Notes under the pieces: model-generated
What the model saw: only the letters and a program-made list of their open reading frames with translations
Told to the model about the DNA's origin: nothing
The model's database searches: none
From: Acorus gramineus
Taxonomy: Eukaryota > Streptophyta > Magnoliopsida > Acorales > Acoraceae
NCBI GenBank assembly: GCA_030737835.1
Contig: CM060856.1
Coordinates: 16,471,116 to 16,535,115, forward strand
Length of the DNA: 64,000 bases
Reading direction: 5' to 3'
Translations under genes and position numbers: made by a program
Shown: positions 13,018 to 24,965 of the stretch, in pieces
How positions within the stretch are numbered: position 1 is the first letter of the stretch
Layout of the letters: each line of letters begins with the position of its first letter

Positions 13018-14500
13018 ATCCAAAATTACATGGAGCACCCATGCCAGATATACAATCTACCATATAGTATATACCAAGAAAAGTTGATATTATCTATTCT
13101 GTGAGGAGGAATTACTTTTCCCAGAACGCATAGGCAGAGCCATGTTGTTACTAAATTATACAGGAAGGATAGCATTTAATTGGCAAGTTCACAGTGAACT
13201 TGTTTGATTCTAAACCACAACTTTACTCATAATCAGAACTTCTTTACAGGAACAATATTCAGTGCTTTTGGATGCTCATAGCCTATATAATCTACTGATC
13301 ATACAGTTTCCAAAATTGCAAGAACCTATTTATAGTAAATGTAAAATTTCTAACGAGGTATATACTTTATTATTTATTAATGTGAATGTATGACACTAAG
13401 GAGATATATACAATTAGGGCTAAAAAAAGGCTCGAAAAGGAAAAGGAAAATATCAGTTCACACAAGTTTTAATTTTTTTTAAAAACAGTATATCTCATCT
13501 AATGAGATATATATTTTTAATAAAATTGAAAGGCAACTCCAATACATTGTATGAATTCAGATATAGGAAATGTGAAATTTTTTTTTAAAGGTATATGAGA
13601 ATGGAATTGAGGTTGAGTGGCTCTATTTGAACCTCTATAAATCATAAATAAGCTCCGTTAAATGGATTTTATATTAAAGATCCTCAACAAAAGTTACTTT
13701 TTGTTTTCTCTTTAAACGTGAAAAACTCAAAATCTCTGTTATTCACCTACATTAAATATTTTCAAAAAATTATATATTCACACACATAAAAAATCAAAAG
13801 ACAAGATTAAAAAAATCACTTTTTCCTTATCAAAATGGGCATCAGTTAGATCAGATGGCAAGGGCTGGGTGGTGAGGGAGGGCGATGAGGGATTTGTGGG
13901 GGATTCAGAGAGTTAGAGAGATGGTTTAATGTGAGAGGCTTATTTATTGTTTGAATACCAGGTTAATTTATGAGGGGTTTATAAATTAAGTTATCAAAAT
14001 GTGGGGGAACTTATTAATAAGTGATGTTTATTTATAATTCAGTGGAGTTCAAATAGAGTCAAGTAGTCAACCCAATGTTGTAAAAAAAACTACGTGTATC
14101 ATTTCTCATGGTGATTGAGTGTAAATGTGGCTGAGTGTATCATTTTCTTTTATTTTTTTAAAAATAGTAAACATCATCTAATGAAGTATATGTTTTGATG
14201 AAAAGTGCACGTCGCTCCATTTCAAGTTGAAAGAATCCATTTTTAGTAAGTGTAAGAAAAAAATTAATGAGGTATATACATCATCTAATGAGGTATATGC
14301 TTCACTGAGTCAGTAATGAAGTATATAGGTCTGTGTTTTAGACTGAGAAAAAAATTAAGTGTAACACACTAAAAAATAAAAACACTTGAGTTCTGAGTTT
14401 TAGTTGGTGAATGTAACTCAATAATGTATCATTTTCCTTTCTCATGCTACTCCGGCCCAGTCACCTTCTTTAGTTGGGCCGACAAACAAATACAACCTCA
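13018..14500. other. 3' flank and intergenic spacer with MITE copies
   Basis: After the stop codon at 13015-13017 comes the 3' untranslated region, with no further exon. About 13610-14080 is a fold-back element: GTGGCTCTATTTGAAC near 13617 is mirrored by GTTCAAATAGAGTCAAG near 14046-14063. It is related to the better-preserved element at 52331-52931, but its target-site duplication was not resolved. About 14080-14400 is a copy of a second dispersed repeat with the recurring CATCATCTAATGAGGTATA motif. Nothing else was seen. Confidence 0.6.
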
Positions 14501-14511
14501 ATCCGAGTGAA

Positions 14512-14853
14512 ATGATAAGGCTGGGATCGAAATCGATCCCTACTGGCCTTCTCTCCCAGAACTCCTCGTCTTCCCGTCTTCCCCTCGTCGTTCCGATTCA
14601 TCGGTCAACAATTAAGATGTCCAAGTCTAAAGAGGAATCCATTATTGAAGAGGAGGAGGAGGAGGAGAAGAAGAAGAAGAGAGACGAGGCTTCGAAGGTC
14701 CCATCACCGCCGGAGAAGCCACTGCCGGGTGATTGTTGCGGCAGCGGTTGCGTTCGCTGCGTTTGGGACATCTACTATGATGAGCTCGAAGCCTACAACA
14801 GCGCCATTGAAACGCACAATAAAACCAACCACGGCGAAATCAAAGAGAGGTGA
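14512..14853 (+). CDS. oxidoreductase-like domain protein (OXLD1/Oxidored-like type)
   Basis: A single-exon 113-aa protein. The C-terminal third matches the short Oxidored-like domain: PPEKPLPGDCCGSGCVRCVW (residues about 66-85), followed by DIYYDELEAYN. The conserved cysteines are C75, C76, C80 and C83. In known family members this cysteine cluster is the hallmark; biochemical function is poorly defined and mitochondrial location is reported for the animal member. Residues 1-35 are basic, Ser/Leu-rich and poor in acids, consistent with an organelle-targeting presequence. A second in-frame Met (residue 36, at 14617) precedes a Glu/Lys-rich low-complexity segment and could start a shorter form. 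An intronless model ending at 14853 is favoured; splicing to an AG near 16062 would soon meet a stop. Confidence 0.82.
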   Translation: MIRLGSKSIPTGLLSQNSSSSRLPLVVPIHRSTIKMSKSKEESIIEEEEEEEKKKKRDEASKVPSPPEKPLPGDCCGSGCVRCVWDIYYDELEAYNSAIETHNKTNHGEIKER

Positions 14854-17800
14854 TTCATAAATGGTCGGAGGTATCCCGCGCAATTGAAATTGTTAGTGTA
14901 ATTGGCACCCAATAAAGGGAAAAAAAATTGAGTCTTTAGTCCTCCTTCAATCTGTATCTGTCATGTCCATGAATGTAACAGATGTTGATATCTGTTATTT
15001 GAAACTTTGATGTGGGTTCTTATTGCAGTTTGATTATAATATTCATTGGGAGTCATTGTTCAAAAAAATTGGTCAAACTTTATTTTAAATGAATCAATAA
15101 CACTATGTAATGGTTATGGTTTGCTTTTGTGGCTTCAGATGTAATGGTTATCTAGCCTACCAGGAAGACCACTCTTTATTTCTGAACGATGAATTGGTGA
15201 TATCTCATGGTGGTCTTGTGGGCTTCATTGAAATCGGTGTCCACCATCTTCTCTAAGTCCTTTTGCCTCCCCCTGTTGTTAATGTTGTATGGAGTCAAAA
15301 CCTATGCTAAAAGTTCACTCTTAAGACATAATAGGGACTTCAAGCCAGAGATTTGATCTCTGTATCTGACAAGAAATCTGTGTATTATTTTTTTATCCAC
15401 TATTAGATTGAGAACATATATGTGCCTGACCTTATATCCTAGATTGCAAGCGGATAATTGATGAATTCTAATTCAGCAATATTGCTTTAGTTTGTCAGTT
15501 GGTGTAACTTTCATCTGCGATATATATGAAATGAATTTATCTGTGATTTTTTTTTGGCATTTTCACAATCCTAATGTATGATATTCAGATGAGTGTTAGC
15601 CATCATCAGGAGGTAAGATAAAATGAGTCTTCTCGAGGTAGAAAAGAAATGTTTTGTTTGATAATAACTTGTACATAAGAAGGCAAATCAATGACCAAAG
15701 AAAATATACTAGTTTGTTTGTTGGTTTGCTCCATGAACATGCCTACTTAAAGCCATGGGCGAACAAGCTAGGACATGCCCTGAAATCAACTGGTTGGAAT
15801 GCCTGAACTTTGTTCAATTTGCATGCCAATACTAGCTGCTAAAACCCAATTCCCATGGATGTGTTGTACAACATCATTTTGTTATCATTTTTATTATGAC
15901 AAGTATGGTAAAATGTATTGTCTAGTAAAAAAAAAAAGGGTCATCTAACATTCTAATTAATTTATCTTTGCATGATGATGCTTATATGATCACCTCTGAA
16001 GTTTCATCTATGTGTTCCTGTCTCTGATTTTTCCATGTTTGTTAGACACATCGGCTTCGCAGGTGAAATGGCCCGCTGCAGAAGATCTTTGAAGAAAGTC
16101 AAGTGATTCAAACTCAGTGCATTTTCACGGTAAAAACCTCAACAATACTCAAAACATTGCAATGTGCCTTTCCTCCCCTGACTCTCTATTAGTCTCAAAA
16201 TCACTTATAAATGAACAATTAAGTGAACATAAATTAATTTCATTAAAACATGATATGTAATGTCATCCTTATTCAGATGTCGTGCGGTTCTAGCTGCTTG
16301 TCTGGTTATATGTCTTGAATGATGTGGCTGTGAAACAAAAAGTCCTCTGCTACTTACATTGTATGTTAAACCTGTACATGTTAGTGGTGAACTTCAAAAT
16401 GGCAGTCACAGGTAAAGCACATGGGGGTTTGAATAATTGGAAACATTGACAAAGGACTTTCAGATGATAATGTAGAATTGTATATGCAGCGTGGATATAC
16501 AATTCTACATTATCATTCTGAGAGGGATCAAGGAGTGTCTGAAAAGGCGGATAGGCCAAAACTTCACTTTATTTTCTCTGATGCTGCATTTGGGAAACTA
16601 ATTGGATGTGCTGTCCAAATTCTTATCTAATAAAATACGTTACCTATCTTTGTATCTTTATTGTTGTTTTTGGTAAGATGATGTATTTGTATTTCTTTTC
16701 ATATTTAAATTTATATTAGATGCTGTTGGGAGTATATATTTGGGATATATTAGTGGCTTAATTGACCATGTTTTAAAAGAGTTTGAAGTTAATTTCAAAT
16801 GAATTCATTGGAGTATTCATAAGGGTATTATTGAGAAAAAAACTGATAATCATTTTTAAATGGTCTCTGAATTGTACAAGTTCATTGTATTTTTTTAGTT
16901 GAATTATTAATCCAATGCACGAGTATTTTAATTCCCTTTCAATCAATCTTAAGTAGAGAGAAAGGTATACTAATATTTATTTTCTCTTATAAATCATGAA
17001 GATGTTAGGTTGTCTTTTGGTTGCCAACATGCATGATGGATTAGCCTCCATCAATTATCTTTTATAACCACATAAAAAACACGACTGTGTTAAAATATTG
17101 AGTTTGAATACACCAAAACATCACTTTTTAGGTTTTCTAAAAGTAGGATAAAAAAGGAATAATGAACACAGGAGAGGCAATTTCCATGGGATTGTACTGT
17201 CCATTTTTTTAGTTTATACCTAAATGTCAGTTTTAAAAGTTGAAAAACAAAGAGATATGAGTCCATGAGGTGTAATCTAACTTATTTGACTCACATGGAT
17301 CATACCTTGTCATAATAAAAATAAAAAGGAAAGAAAGATAGAATATGGTGTCTCTGCATACTCCAAAACTCCACTTTTGGTTTCTCTTGGGGTCATGCTC
17401 TGCAATTTAATGTGTGATTGGAATTGCTATCTTTGTATTGATCAGGATAATATATATTTTATCATTGTTATGGGTGCAAATCTTGCACATTTGTTATTTG
17501 ACTAGATCATGTATCTGATATTGGAATTCAATTCCTAGCCGTTGAAGGTATTGTATAAGTGGTTTCAAATATCCTTAATTAGGTCACTGACCAAACTTGA
17601 GCAGAAAATGTTAGGGACTATATTGCAATCTTATCATGTTTTGATTTTTTTTAATGTACATACTTATCTAATGAAGTATATTATTTCACAAAAAATGACT
17701 TATATACTTGAATGAATTGAATACATAATTTTTTAACATTTTTTTTCTAAACTATAATATACCAGAGGACTCCAAACTAAGTGTATCAGTACCCAACTTA

Positions 17801-20150
17801 CTATGGTTTGAAGTGTCTGTTAGGCCATAATTGAACTTGACTTTCACTAAAAAAAAGTTTGCTGTGAGTGAAGGTTTTTCGATTCATATTTACATGCTTG
17901 GCAAACATGCTATATAGTAAATCATATGACCATAAAATATTGGTGATAATACAAAAGTTTGAGTTGTCATGGCCTCATGGGGCATGACACAGTAAACGTT
18001 AATCATATTGAACAACTTGCGACCTAAAAAGATTGTATATTGCTCTACTGGTTCCTTTAGTTTATAAAGCTTTCAAGTTGAAGCAAACTGGGGCCACTGT
18101 TTGTTTGTAGCTTTTTCAAACAAAAAACAAAAAGCAAAACGGATATACATAATTAATAGTAATATTTATACAATGATGGATTGTCTTGTCTCACTTTTTA
18201 TTGAAATAAATAAATTTATTTAATTGGTTTGCCTTTTGAAAGTATATTCCCTTGGTTATATGTAGCTTTTCATTGCCAATCAAAATCTTTATAATCGGAA
18301 CTGAGCTTCCTGTTTCATGAGTTGAGTTTTAAAATTTGATTAATTTGATTGCTTGAACTAATTCATTTTCTTTTCTCCTTCAGTTGAAATATATCCAATA
18401 AAATAGTGTTTCAATCATCTATTCATGTGTTCAAACATGAATATTGTTACCAAAATATTCCTTCTACATAATTTACTAGAACTAGATATTTAAGAAGTAA
18501 AAAAGAAAAATTCTTTTTTTGAATTAGAATTATCAAATTGATCATAATAATACTGATCAAATAAGATAATTTTTTAATATCAATGACAAGCAAACTATAT
18601 GAAGATAATACTGTCACTAAAAAAAATGATAAATCATCTTCCACTTTTTTATCCATCTAATATTTTCAAATACATTTCTCAATAAACAATATAAACAACC
18701 AAACAACACACTTATAATTCTTGATTATCATCCATCCCAATATAGTTATTTGTTGTGAATAAAACTATGATGGAGGCCAAATAAAGACTTAAAAAATGCA
18801 TACAAAAACAGGGTGTGTTTGTGTGTACAACATTAAAATTTAAAACAGTGGATCAGATCACTACTAGAGAGCCATCATAGTCAAAGAGATATACTAAACC
18901 AGTCGAGTAAAGAGGACCTCATACAGGGTTCCCACAATACCATCATCACTGGTGTAACTGACTCATCAAAATTTGTTCCATCTCAATATCTCATATAATG
19001 TCACACGCGCATCACATGCTACTTTTTTTCTTCTTCCCAGATAATGTGTTTATTCTAAATAGATGGTGATGATTAAAATGCAGAAAAGCATGCCCACACT
19101 TCCGGAGATTAATTAATTTGAGAGAGATTGGGTTGCTCGGCTACATTAAAATCAAAAGCATAAAGGTGGTCCATTAATTCCAATTAGTCACCTCCTGTGT
19201 TTTATAATGTAGCACTCAGTAAAAAATGTAGACACACATTTTTTTTTTTAATATATAAAATTTATTCAAGAAAATATATATCAAAAAAAAAAAAAAATCC
19301 ACTCACATGTGTATCAACCACCATGATCTCAACCACCATGATCAAGTTAATTTTAACATTTACCTATCAACAAAAAAAACATATATGATTGTTGTAAATG
19401 AGATTGTCAATGCAACAAAGTAAATTCTGCATTTGAAAAACTAGCTAAAAATTATTAAATGCGGATTCAAACACATTTTCTGTGTTTTCAGTTTAACTTT
19501 TCAAACCAATTTCTTTTTTTAAAAAAAAACAAAAAATATTCAGATTAAAAAGTTAATAAAATAATGATTTTTCAAAAGTTAAATTTGAAATACAAGATTA
19601 TAAGAATCTCAGTGTTGTTTCAATTGCACATTTAAACGCACAAAAAAATCCTTGAAATATTGTTTTTATAACTACAAATATTATCTTGATTTGTGCGTGT
19701 CATCATTCCAATTTTATCGGATGTCCCGAAGGACAAACTGATTTAGTTTAGTTCCACAAAGTCTCTTGTGTGCATGTGCTAGAGCACGACTAACAAGACA
19801 GGCTGCAAGGAACCAGTTTGTGAGATCTTCATTGGGCCTGAAGGAAGACCGTATACGTTTATGGATATCACTATATAGAGTTTCCTTGTATATGTGTATA
19901 TAGGAGGTTAATAGTGGGTATACTTCTGAAAATGCACATAATGTAAACTCTAATTTTGCTCCTTTGAATATATGAGTCCAGTTTGGACCTTCCAAAAAAA
20001 AAAAAAAAAACCTACAAATATTTTTACTTTAAAAGGTTTCAAGATGAGTTTGAAACAAATATAATTCTCACAAAATTAAAATCCATAAAAATTACCCAAA
20101 TAGGATAAATGAAGCAAATGTAATTGCAAAAGAGAGAAGATGAGAAGTAC
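14854..20150. other. long gene-poor spacer
   Basis: No exon chain is recognised in about 5.3 kb. It contains the 3' flank of the OXLD1-like gene, a perfect hairpin at 16464-16516, a copy of the CATCTAATGAAGTATA repeat at about 17630-17800, and a diverged member of the Harbinger-like 52094-52320 family at about 19450-19640. The small open frame at 19714-19995 on the minus strand resembles no family I know and was not called. Confidence 0.6.
16464..16516. repeat. perfect 22-bp inverted repeat with 9-nt loop
   Basis: Left arm 16464-16485 begins ATGATAATGTAG and ends TGTATAT. Right arm 16495-16516 is its exact reverse complement. The loop at 16486-16494 is GCAGCGTGG. A TCAG/CTGA pair (16460-16463 and 16518-16521) extends the stem past a one-base bulge. 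It lies about 1.6 kb downstream of the OXLD1-like stop codon. Either strand could fold as RNA; origin and role are unknown. Confidence 0.85.
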
Positions 20151-20161
20151 CTGCCCATATC

Positions 20162-20170
20162 TATATAAAA
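20162..20170 (+). promoter_or_regulatory. candidate TATA box of the B-box gene
   Basis: TATATAAAA lies 214 bp upstream of the B-box start codon. A start of transcription about 30 bp downstream would leave a 5' untranslated region of roughly 190 bp with no long open frame, a normal arrangement. Assigned by position and consensus only. Confidence 0.45.
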
Positions 20171-20383
20171 TAAAATAAATCACAGGCTGACACAGCCTTT
20201 ATTGTTATGTCAACTTCTTTCAGATCTCGAGGAATTCAAATATATAAAAACAAGTCACTTGAACACCTCTTTCCTCTACAAAACCCCCTTCAATTCCAAT
20301 CCCTTGATAGTTCCCCCATCTAATTATATCACAGAAAGAACAAGAATAACAAAAAAAAGAATAAGTGATTTGGACATCGATCG

Positions 20384-22811
20384 ATGAAGATCCAGTGCGA
20401 CGTGTGCGGGGGAGAGGAGGCATCGGTCTTCTGCACCGCAGACGAGGCCGCCCTCTGCGGCGTCTGTGACCGCCGCGTCCACCACGCCAACAAGCTCGCC
20501 GGCAAGCACCGCCGCCTCGCCCTCCTCAACAACTTCGACGCCCCTCTCTGCGATGTCTGCCAGGTGACCAACCCAACACTTATAGCTTCTTTTAATCTTA
20601 TATATTGAACAGAAGACGATTCATTTGTCGACGAAAATTTTGAATACAGTCGTTCTTCTCTCGCAGTCCCATTTTGATTTTTTTTCTTCTTATTTATCTA
20701 TCTAATAGAAATTATGGACTCTGTCTTCGAACAAATGAAATATGCATGTTAAAAGGGGGCGTTTGATAAACGATCCGGGTGATTATGTTAGACTATCTCT
20801 TGTACTCACTCAAATTTATATTTAAATTTTATTTAAACTTTAAGGAAAAATTTAATTTGATATGATGTGTCTCTGACTATCACTTTGTGCTTTACTCAGA
20901 TCTTTTAAAAAATTCACATCTTATTCTAATTATTTCCTATAAAAATCTTCAAAAAAAAATTTTCAAATATTTTTTACTACTCAATTTTTCTTCCCTTCAA
21001 GATATTTAAATTTAAAAATTATTATCATTCAATTTTCTAAAAAATAAAAATAAAAATAATTTTTTTTTATTAGAGTAAAAATAAGAACTTAAAAAAAAAA
21101 GATGAAGATTTAAGAAAGAAGACCACTTTTTTTTTTTTTTGGATTTCAAAAGATGGTGAGAATTTTGGAGGGTGGGAAGACATCTAATATAATTCAACTA
21201 AAGGTGAAGTTGAAGAGAGAAAAAAATGTCACATTGAAAGAAAATGTAGAGATAAATAAAAAAAGTGATGTTAAAAATCTGAGTAAAGATTTGAGTCTCC
21301 CTTGATTTAGGTAAAGATTTGAGTAAAAGCTTGATTTGGTATGAGTATGGATAAATGGTTGAAGAGGGTTTTGGGTGACTTTTACTCAAATTTAAATTTG
21401 AGTAAAGGTTTTAGTATAGGATTAGAAATGCTCTTATTGAATGAACTCAAAACTCAAACGTGTTGTCTTGGGCGTTTGGATTCGTTTTATATAATGCTTC
21501 TGTTTTTAATAAAACTAAAAGCGTAAACGTGTCACTATAAATTTAAAAGAAAACAGATTTAATTAAAAAATTACTTATAATTTTTACTATAAAAATGTTA
21601 TTTTTTAAAAAGCTCAGAAAATGTGTTTCTTAAAAATCGAGTTTATTTAAAACATTTTATAAAAATCTTATATTTCAAATGTGTTTGCAAACACTACAGT
21701 ATTAAATGATTAATTGAAAAGAATGATTTAGTTTCTAGCTTCAAAATAGCTTTTTAAAAATAAAAAAGTATGTTTACTTGAAATCAATCATAAGGCAAAA
21801 AAAAAAAAAAAACAAAAAGAAGAAGTGATTTTTGGGAATCAAATTGATTATACAACTTTTTAGAGATTTCATAGATTAGAAATTTTATTTCATCTAAAGT
21901 CTAAAGCCATTGCCAAATGCCATTTAAATTCATTGTAGTATATATATATATTAGAAAAAATAAAAAAATGGATGGATCGTAATTTAGGACTCGTTTGAGA
22001 ACGGGTTTGAGCAGCTTTTGAGTTTGAAGAAAGCTGTTTTTTTCAAACCTCTTTTAAAATAGAAAAACTAGGACCAAAAGCTGGAGGTAGATTTATGTGA
22101 AAAAATGCTAAAAACCTAAGTTTTCAAGTAGAGAGACATTTTTTTTTGTAGAATCAGTTTTAAACTTAGCTTTTGACTAAAATTATTTTTACAACAGTGC
22201 AATTATACTATAAAATTGATCACTTTTCTTATAAAAAAAAACAAAAAACTCATAGTATAGGAATGAGTATGTGATTATGTGAGCCATTACTGATTGATTG
22301 ATATTTGGCCTAAAAAAAAAAATGGAAGCAGGAGAGAAGGGCGTTCCTGTTCTGTGAGGAGGACAGAGCGATCCTCTGCAGTGAATGTGACGGCCCCATC
22401 CACGCCTCCAACCACCACAACCGCTTCCTTCTCACCGGCGTCAAAGTACTCTCTTCCCCACCCATCCATTCTGATACGACCGACACCACCACCCAATCAG
22501 TCGTCACCACCACCAGCATATCGGACTACTTGATGAAGACACTACCCGGGTGGTGCGTGGAGGACCTCCTCGACTCCGCCGACGGTTTCTCGGATGTAGG
22601 TCATCTCCCGCCACCGCGGATGGATGATGGGTTGCCATTCATTGAGGCTGATTGTGTTTCACAGAACCCGATGTGGGTTCCCCAAGTTCCTCAATGGGTA
22701 ATTGGTTTTCATGGACAATGCGACACCGACAAGTCCAGGCGGCGGACGAGCGACCACGGCGGTTTCAGGGTGCCTCGGATCAGCCCGCCACCTTGCAAGA
22801 GATCTAGGTGA
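20384..22811 (+). CDS. double B-box zinc-finger protein (BBX20-25 type), 219 aa, two exons
   Basis: Exon 1 is 20384-20563 (60 codons); exon 2 is 22332-22811 (159 codons plus stop). B-box 1 has C5, C8, C17, D20, C25, C28, H33 and H42. B-box 2 straddles the intron: C56, C59 / C68, D71, C76, C79, H84 and H88/H89. It is followed by RFLLTGVKV and a conserved ISDYLMKTLPGWCVEDLLD motif (about 118-136), as in the Arabidopsis BBX20-BBX23 group. There is no CCT domain. These nuclear proteins act in light signalling with HY5 and COP1; that role is inferred from family. A WVPQVPQW stretch near the C terminus could be a COP1-binding-like site, but this is weak. The second box is about four residues shorter than usual between its histidines. 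GC-rich exons contrast with the very AT-rich intron, which holds a 643-bp MITE. The acceptor at 22331 follows a poly-A run, not a pyrimidine tract. Confidence 0.87.
20791..21433 (-). mobile_element. PIF/Harbinger-like MITE, copy 1 (in B-box gene intron)
   Basis: This 643-bp element is flanked by TTA at 20788-20790 and 21434-21436. Its ends are GACTATCTC... and ...GAAATGCTC, imperfect inverted repeats. Its body matches, in reverse orientation, the 640-bp element at 35160-35799, including the palindromic core ACTCAAATTTAAATTTGAGT near the end. Non-coding. A 3-bp TTA duplication and GAGCATYTC-type ends fit PIF/Harbinger (Tourist-like) elements. Confidence 0.75.
21984..22215. repeat. diverged MITE of the 24966-25188 family in the B-box intron
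   Basis: TTA at 21984-21986 is followed by GGACTCGTTTGAGAACGG and then GCAGCTTTTGAGTTTG, matching the start of the element at 24966. The body is alignable to about 22200, where AGTGCAATTATA replaces the expected terminus, so the right end is eroded. Non-coding. Confidence 0.5.
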
Positions 22812-23614
22812 ACATTTCGTGCATGTAATTTGAGGTACAGATTTTCTGCTGGTTCTGGTGACTCTTAACGTAGAACAAGGTACTGAGAATTGCTGGAATC
22901 CATTGATGAAATTTTTGTCTGTGAATTTGCAAAGAAAGAATGAAAGCCAGTATAAATATCCATGGCCCAAGTTAATTTTATAAGCACTCGGTTGGCTAGC
23001 GATGTAAGTTATTCCGATATTAAGAATCATTCCCAAATAGATAAATAATAAATCATATTTTTGTTACATTGGATAATATTACATATGGTCTATTTTTTGT
23101 GTTTTGATTTTTTTTAAAATAATATAACTCATCTAATGATGTATATACTTTATTTATAAAAGCATATACTTTAATGAATTGTATGGATGTACTTAAAGAA
23201 AATATGAAAAATTTATATCAAAACATATATTTCGTTAATGTGAGTATATGCTTCAGTCATTTTCTATTAATGTATATGAGACTAAAAAAAAAAATTGTGT
23301 AACAATACTATTTTTTATTTGATTGTGGTTTTAATTATTCTTACTGAGAAATGTAATAATAAATTTTTTTGTTTGGTTGATCATGAATAAGTTGCACATA
23401 AAAGATGAATAAGATATAAATAAAAAATTATAAAAGATGAAAAATGATTTGACATATGAACTCCATGATATATAAGAAATGATGACATTGGACTCTCTTT
23501 GTATCAGATGAATAAATTAAGTGAAAAAATACAATTCCATAAATGATTTGAATATCAAGATCAAGTGATTTTTTAGAAGGTTCTACTCTCTATAGTTCCC
23601 GCATAAGCCTAATC
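22812..23614. other. 3' flank of the B-box gene and spacer
   Basis: No coding exon is seen. About 23090-23300 is another copy of the dispersed repeat carrying CTCATCTAATGATGTATATA and a TTCGTTAATGTGAGTATATG block. Poly(A) signals for the B-box gene presumably lie in the first few hundred bases. Confidence 0.5.
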
Positions 23615-23622
23615 ATTGTGGC

Positions 23623-24453
23623 TAGGCCTGTCAACGGGTCGGGTCTGGGTCGGATCGGGGTGGACCCGGACCCGACCCGTGACAGGACCCGACGGGTCCG
23701 GGTCCAACCCAGGACCTGGCGGGTCCGGGGAAATGTGGACCCGGACCCGTCGAACCCGGGTCGGGTCCGGGTCCGACCCGACCCGGATGGTTGGGTAAAA
23801 AAAAAAAGAAAAAAGAGAGAAGAGCTCATGTATTTGTTTGCCTTATCATTCTATTTGAAATTTTTTGTAATAAAACATTATTGTTAATGAGACTATGTTT
23901 GAATGTAATTTTATACAATTCAAAAGAAGTAAATGAATTATTAAACAACATTCAAAACAATAATCACTAAGATAAAAAACATATTAACCTAAATAATAAA
24001 CATAACTAACCTAAAAACCATTCAAAACAATATTAACCTAAACAACATTCAAAACAATAAACACTAACATATTAACCTAAATAATAAACATAAATCATGC
24101 AACAAACTAATTAATCATACAAATTCAAAAGCTAATAAGTTAATTGTCCAAAACAAACCGATTTATAGGCTTGTTATAATTATGATTTATGAACTTGTAG
24201 ATACAAAAATAAGTTAAGTAAGAAATAAAATTATGTATCAATTAATACTAATGGTCTTATAATATATGAGCATATTTTAATAAAACAATCGGGTCTCGGG
24301 TCCAACGGGTCTGGGCGGGGTGGACCCGGACCTGACCCATTTGTTTGTTCGGGTCCGTCAGGTCAGGTCCAAATCGGATCGGGTATATTACACTCCAAAT
24401 CGGGTCTGGGTCAGGTCGGGTCCAGATCTGGATCCGACCCGTTGACAGGCCTA
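23623..24453. mobile_element. hAT-like non-autonomous element, GGGTCCGACCC-word type
   Basis: This 831-bp element has a perfect 20-bp terminal inverted repeat TAGGCCTGTCAACGGGTCGG and an exact 8-bp target-site duplication ATTGTGGC (23615-23622 and 24454-24461). The eight-base duplication is diagnostic of hAT-type insertion. Both subterminal zones (about 23640-23795 and 24290-24445) are packed with GGGTCCGGGTC/GACCCGACCC words in both orientations; the roughly 500 bp between them is extremely AT-rich. Open frames through the ends encode only low-complexity Gly/Arg/Pro peptides and are not genes. No transposase is present. Confidence 0.92.
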
Positions 24454-24965
24454 ATTGTGGCTATCTAGAAATGATGTGGTTTTCAAGGACTTCACTCTCC
24501 ATTTTGGGAATGTATGAGAATCTATAAGAACGTTAGTTAGAGAATGGAGTATGGGCTTAGCGAGAATGACTAGTGTTGATTTGAGTGAGGAGGCTTGCCG
24601 GATCGTGGAGTAGGCGCCGGGTGAACTGTTTCTTGTAGCTCTCTGCGTTTGATAGAAGCCTTTTCTATCGAGTTCGTTTTGAGCCCATTTCTTTCTTGCT
24701 TGTAATATTTGTTTTTTCTAAGTTTTTTTCATTCTACTCTCCTTCCACTTGGACATTGTCTATTGTGAATTTTATTATGAATTGAAATAGATATGCTCAC
24801 AACTTGTTTAAAAAAAATATTTTCTACCATAGTTATATCAATTTATTCTTTGAAAAAAAAAACATGTTTTTGGACTGTCATGATTTATTTATGACTCTGA
24901 ATTCTATAATGATGGATGCGCGGTAAATGATTAGAAATATGATTGAAAGAGTGAAGATAGACTTA

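Noticed and set aside
23616-23887. Open frames of 60-89 codons on both strands rich in Gly, Arg, Pro and Asp
   Set aside because: They are read-through of the repeated GGGTCC/GACCC words at the end of a hAT-like element; low complexity and no start context.
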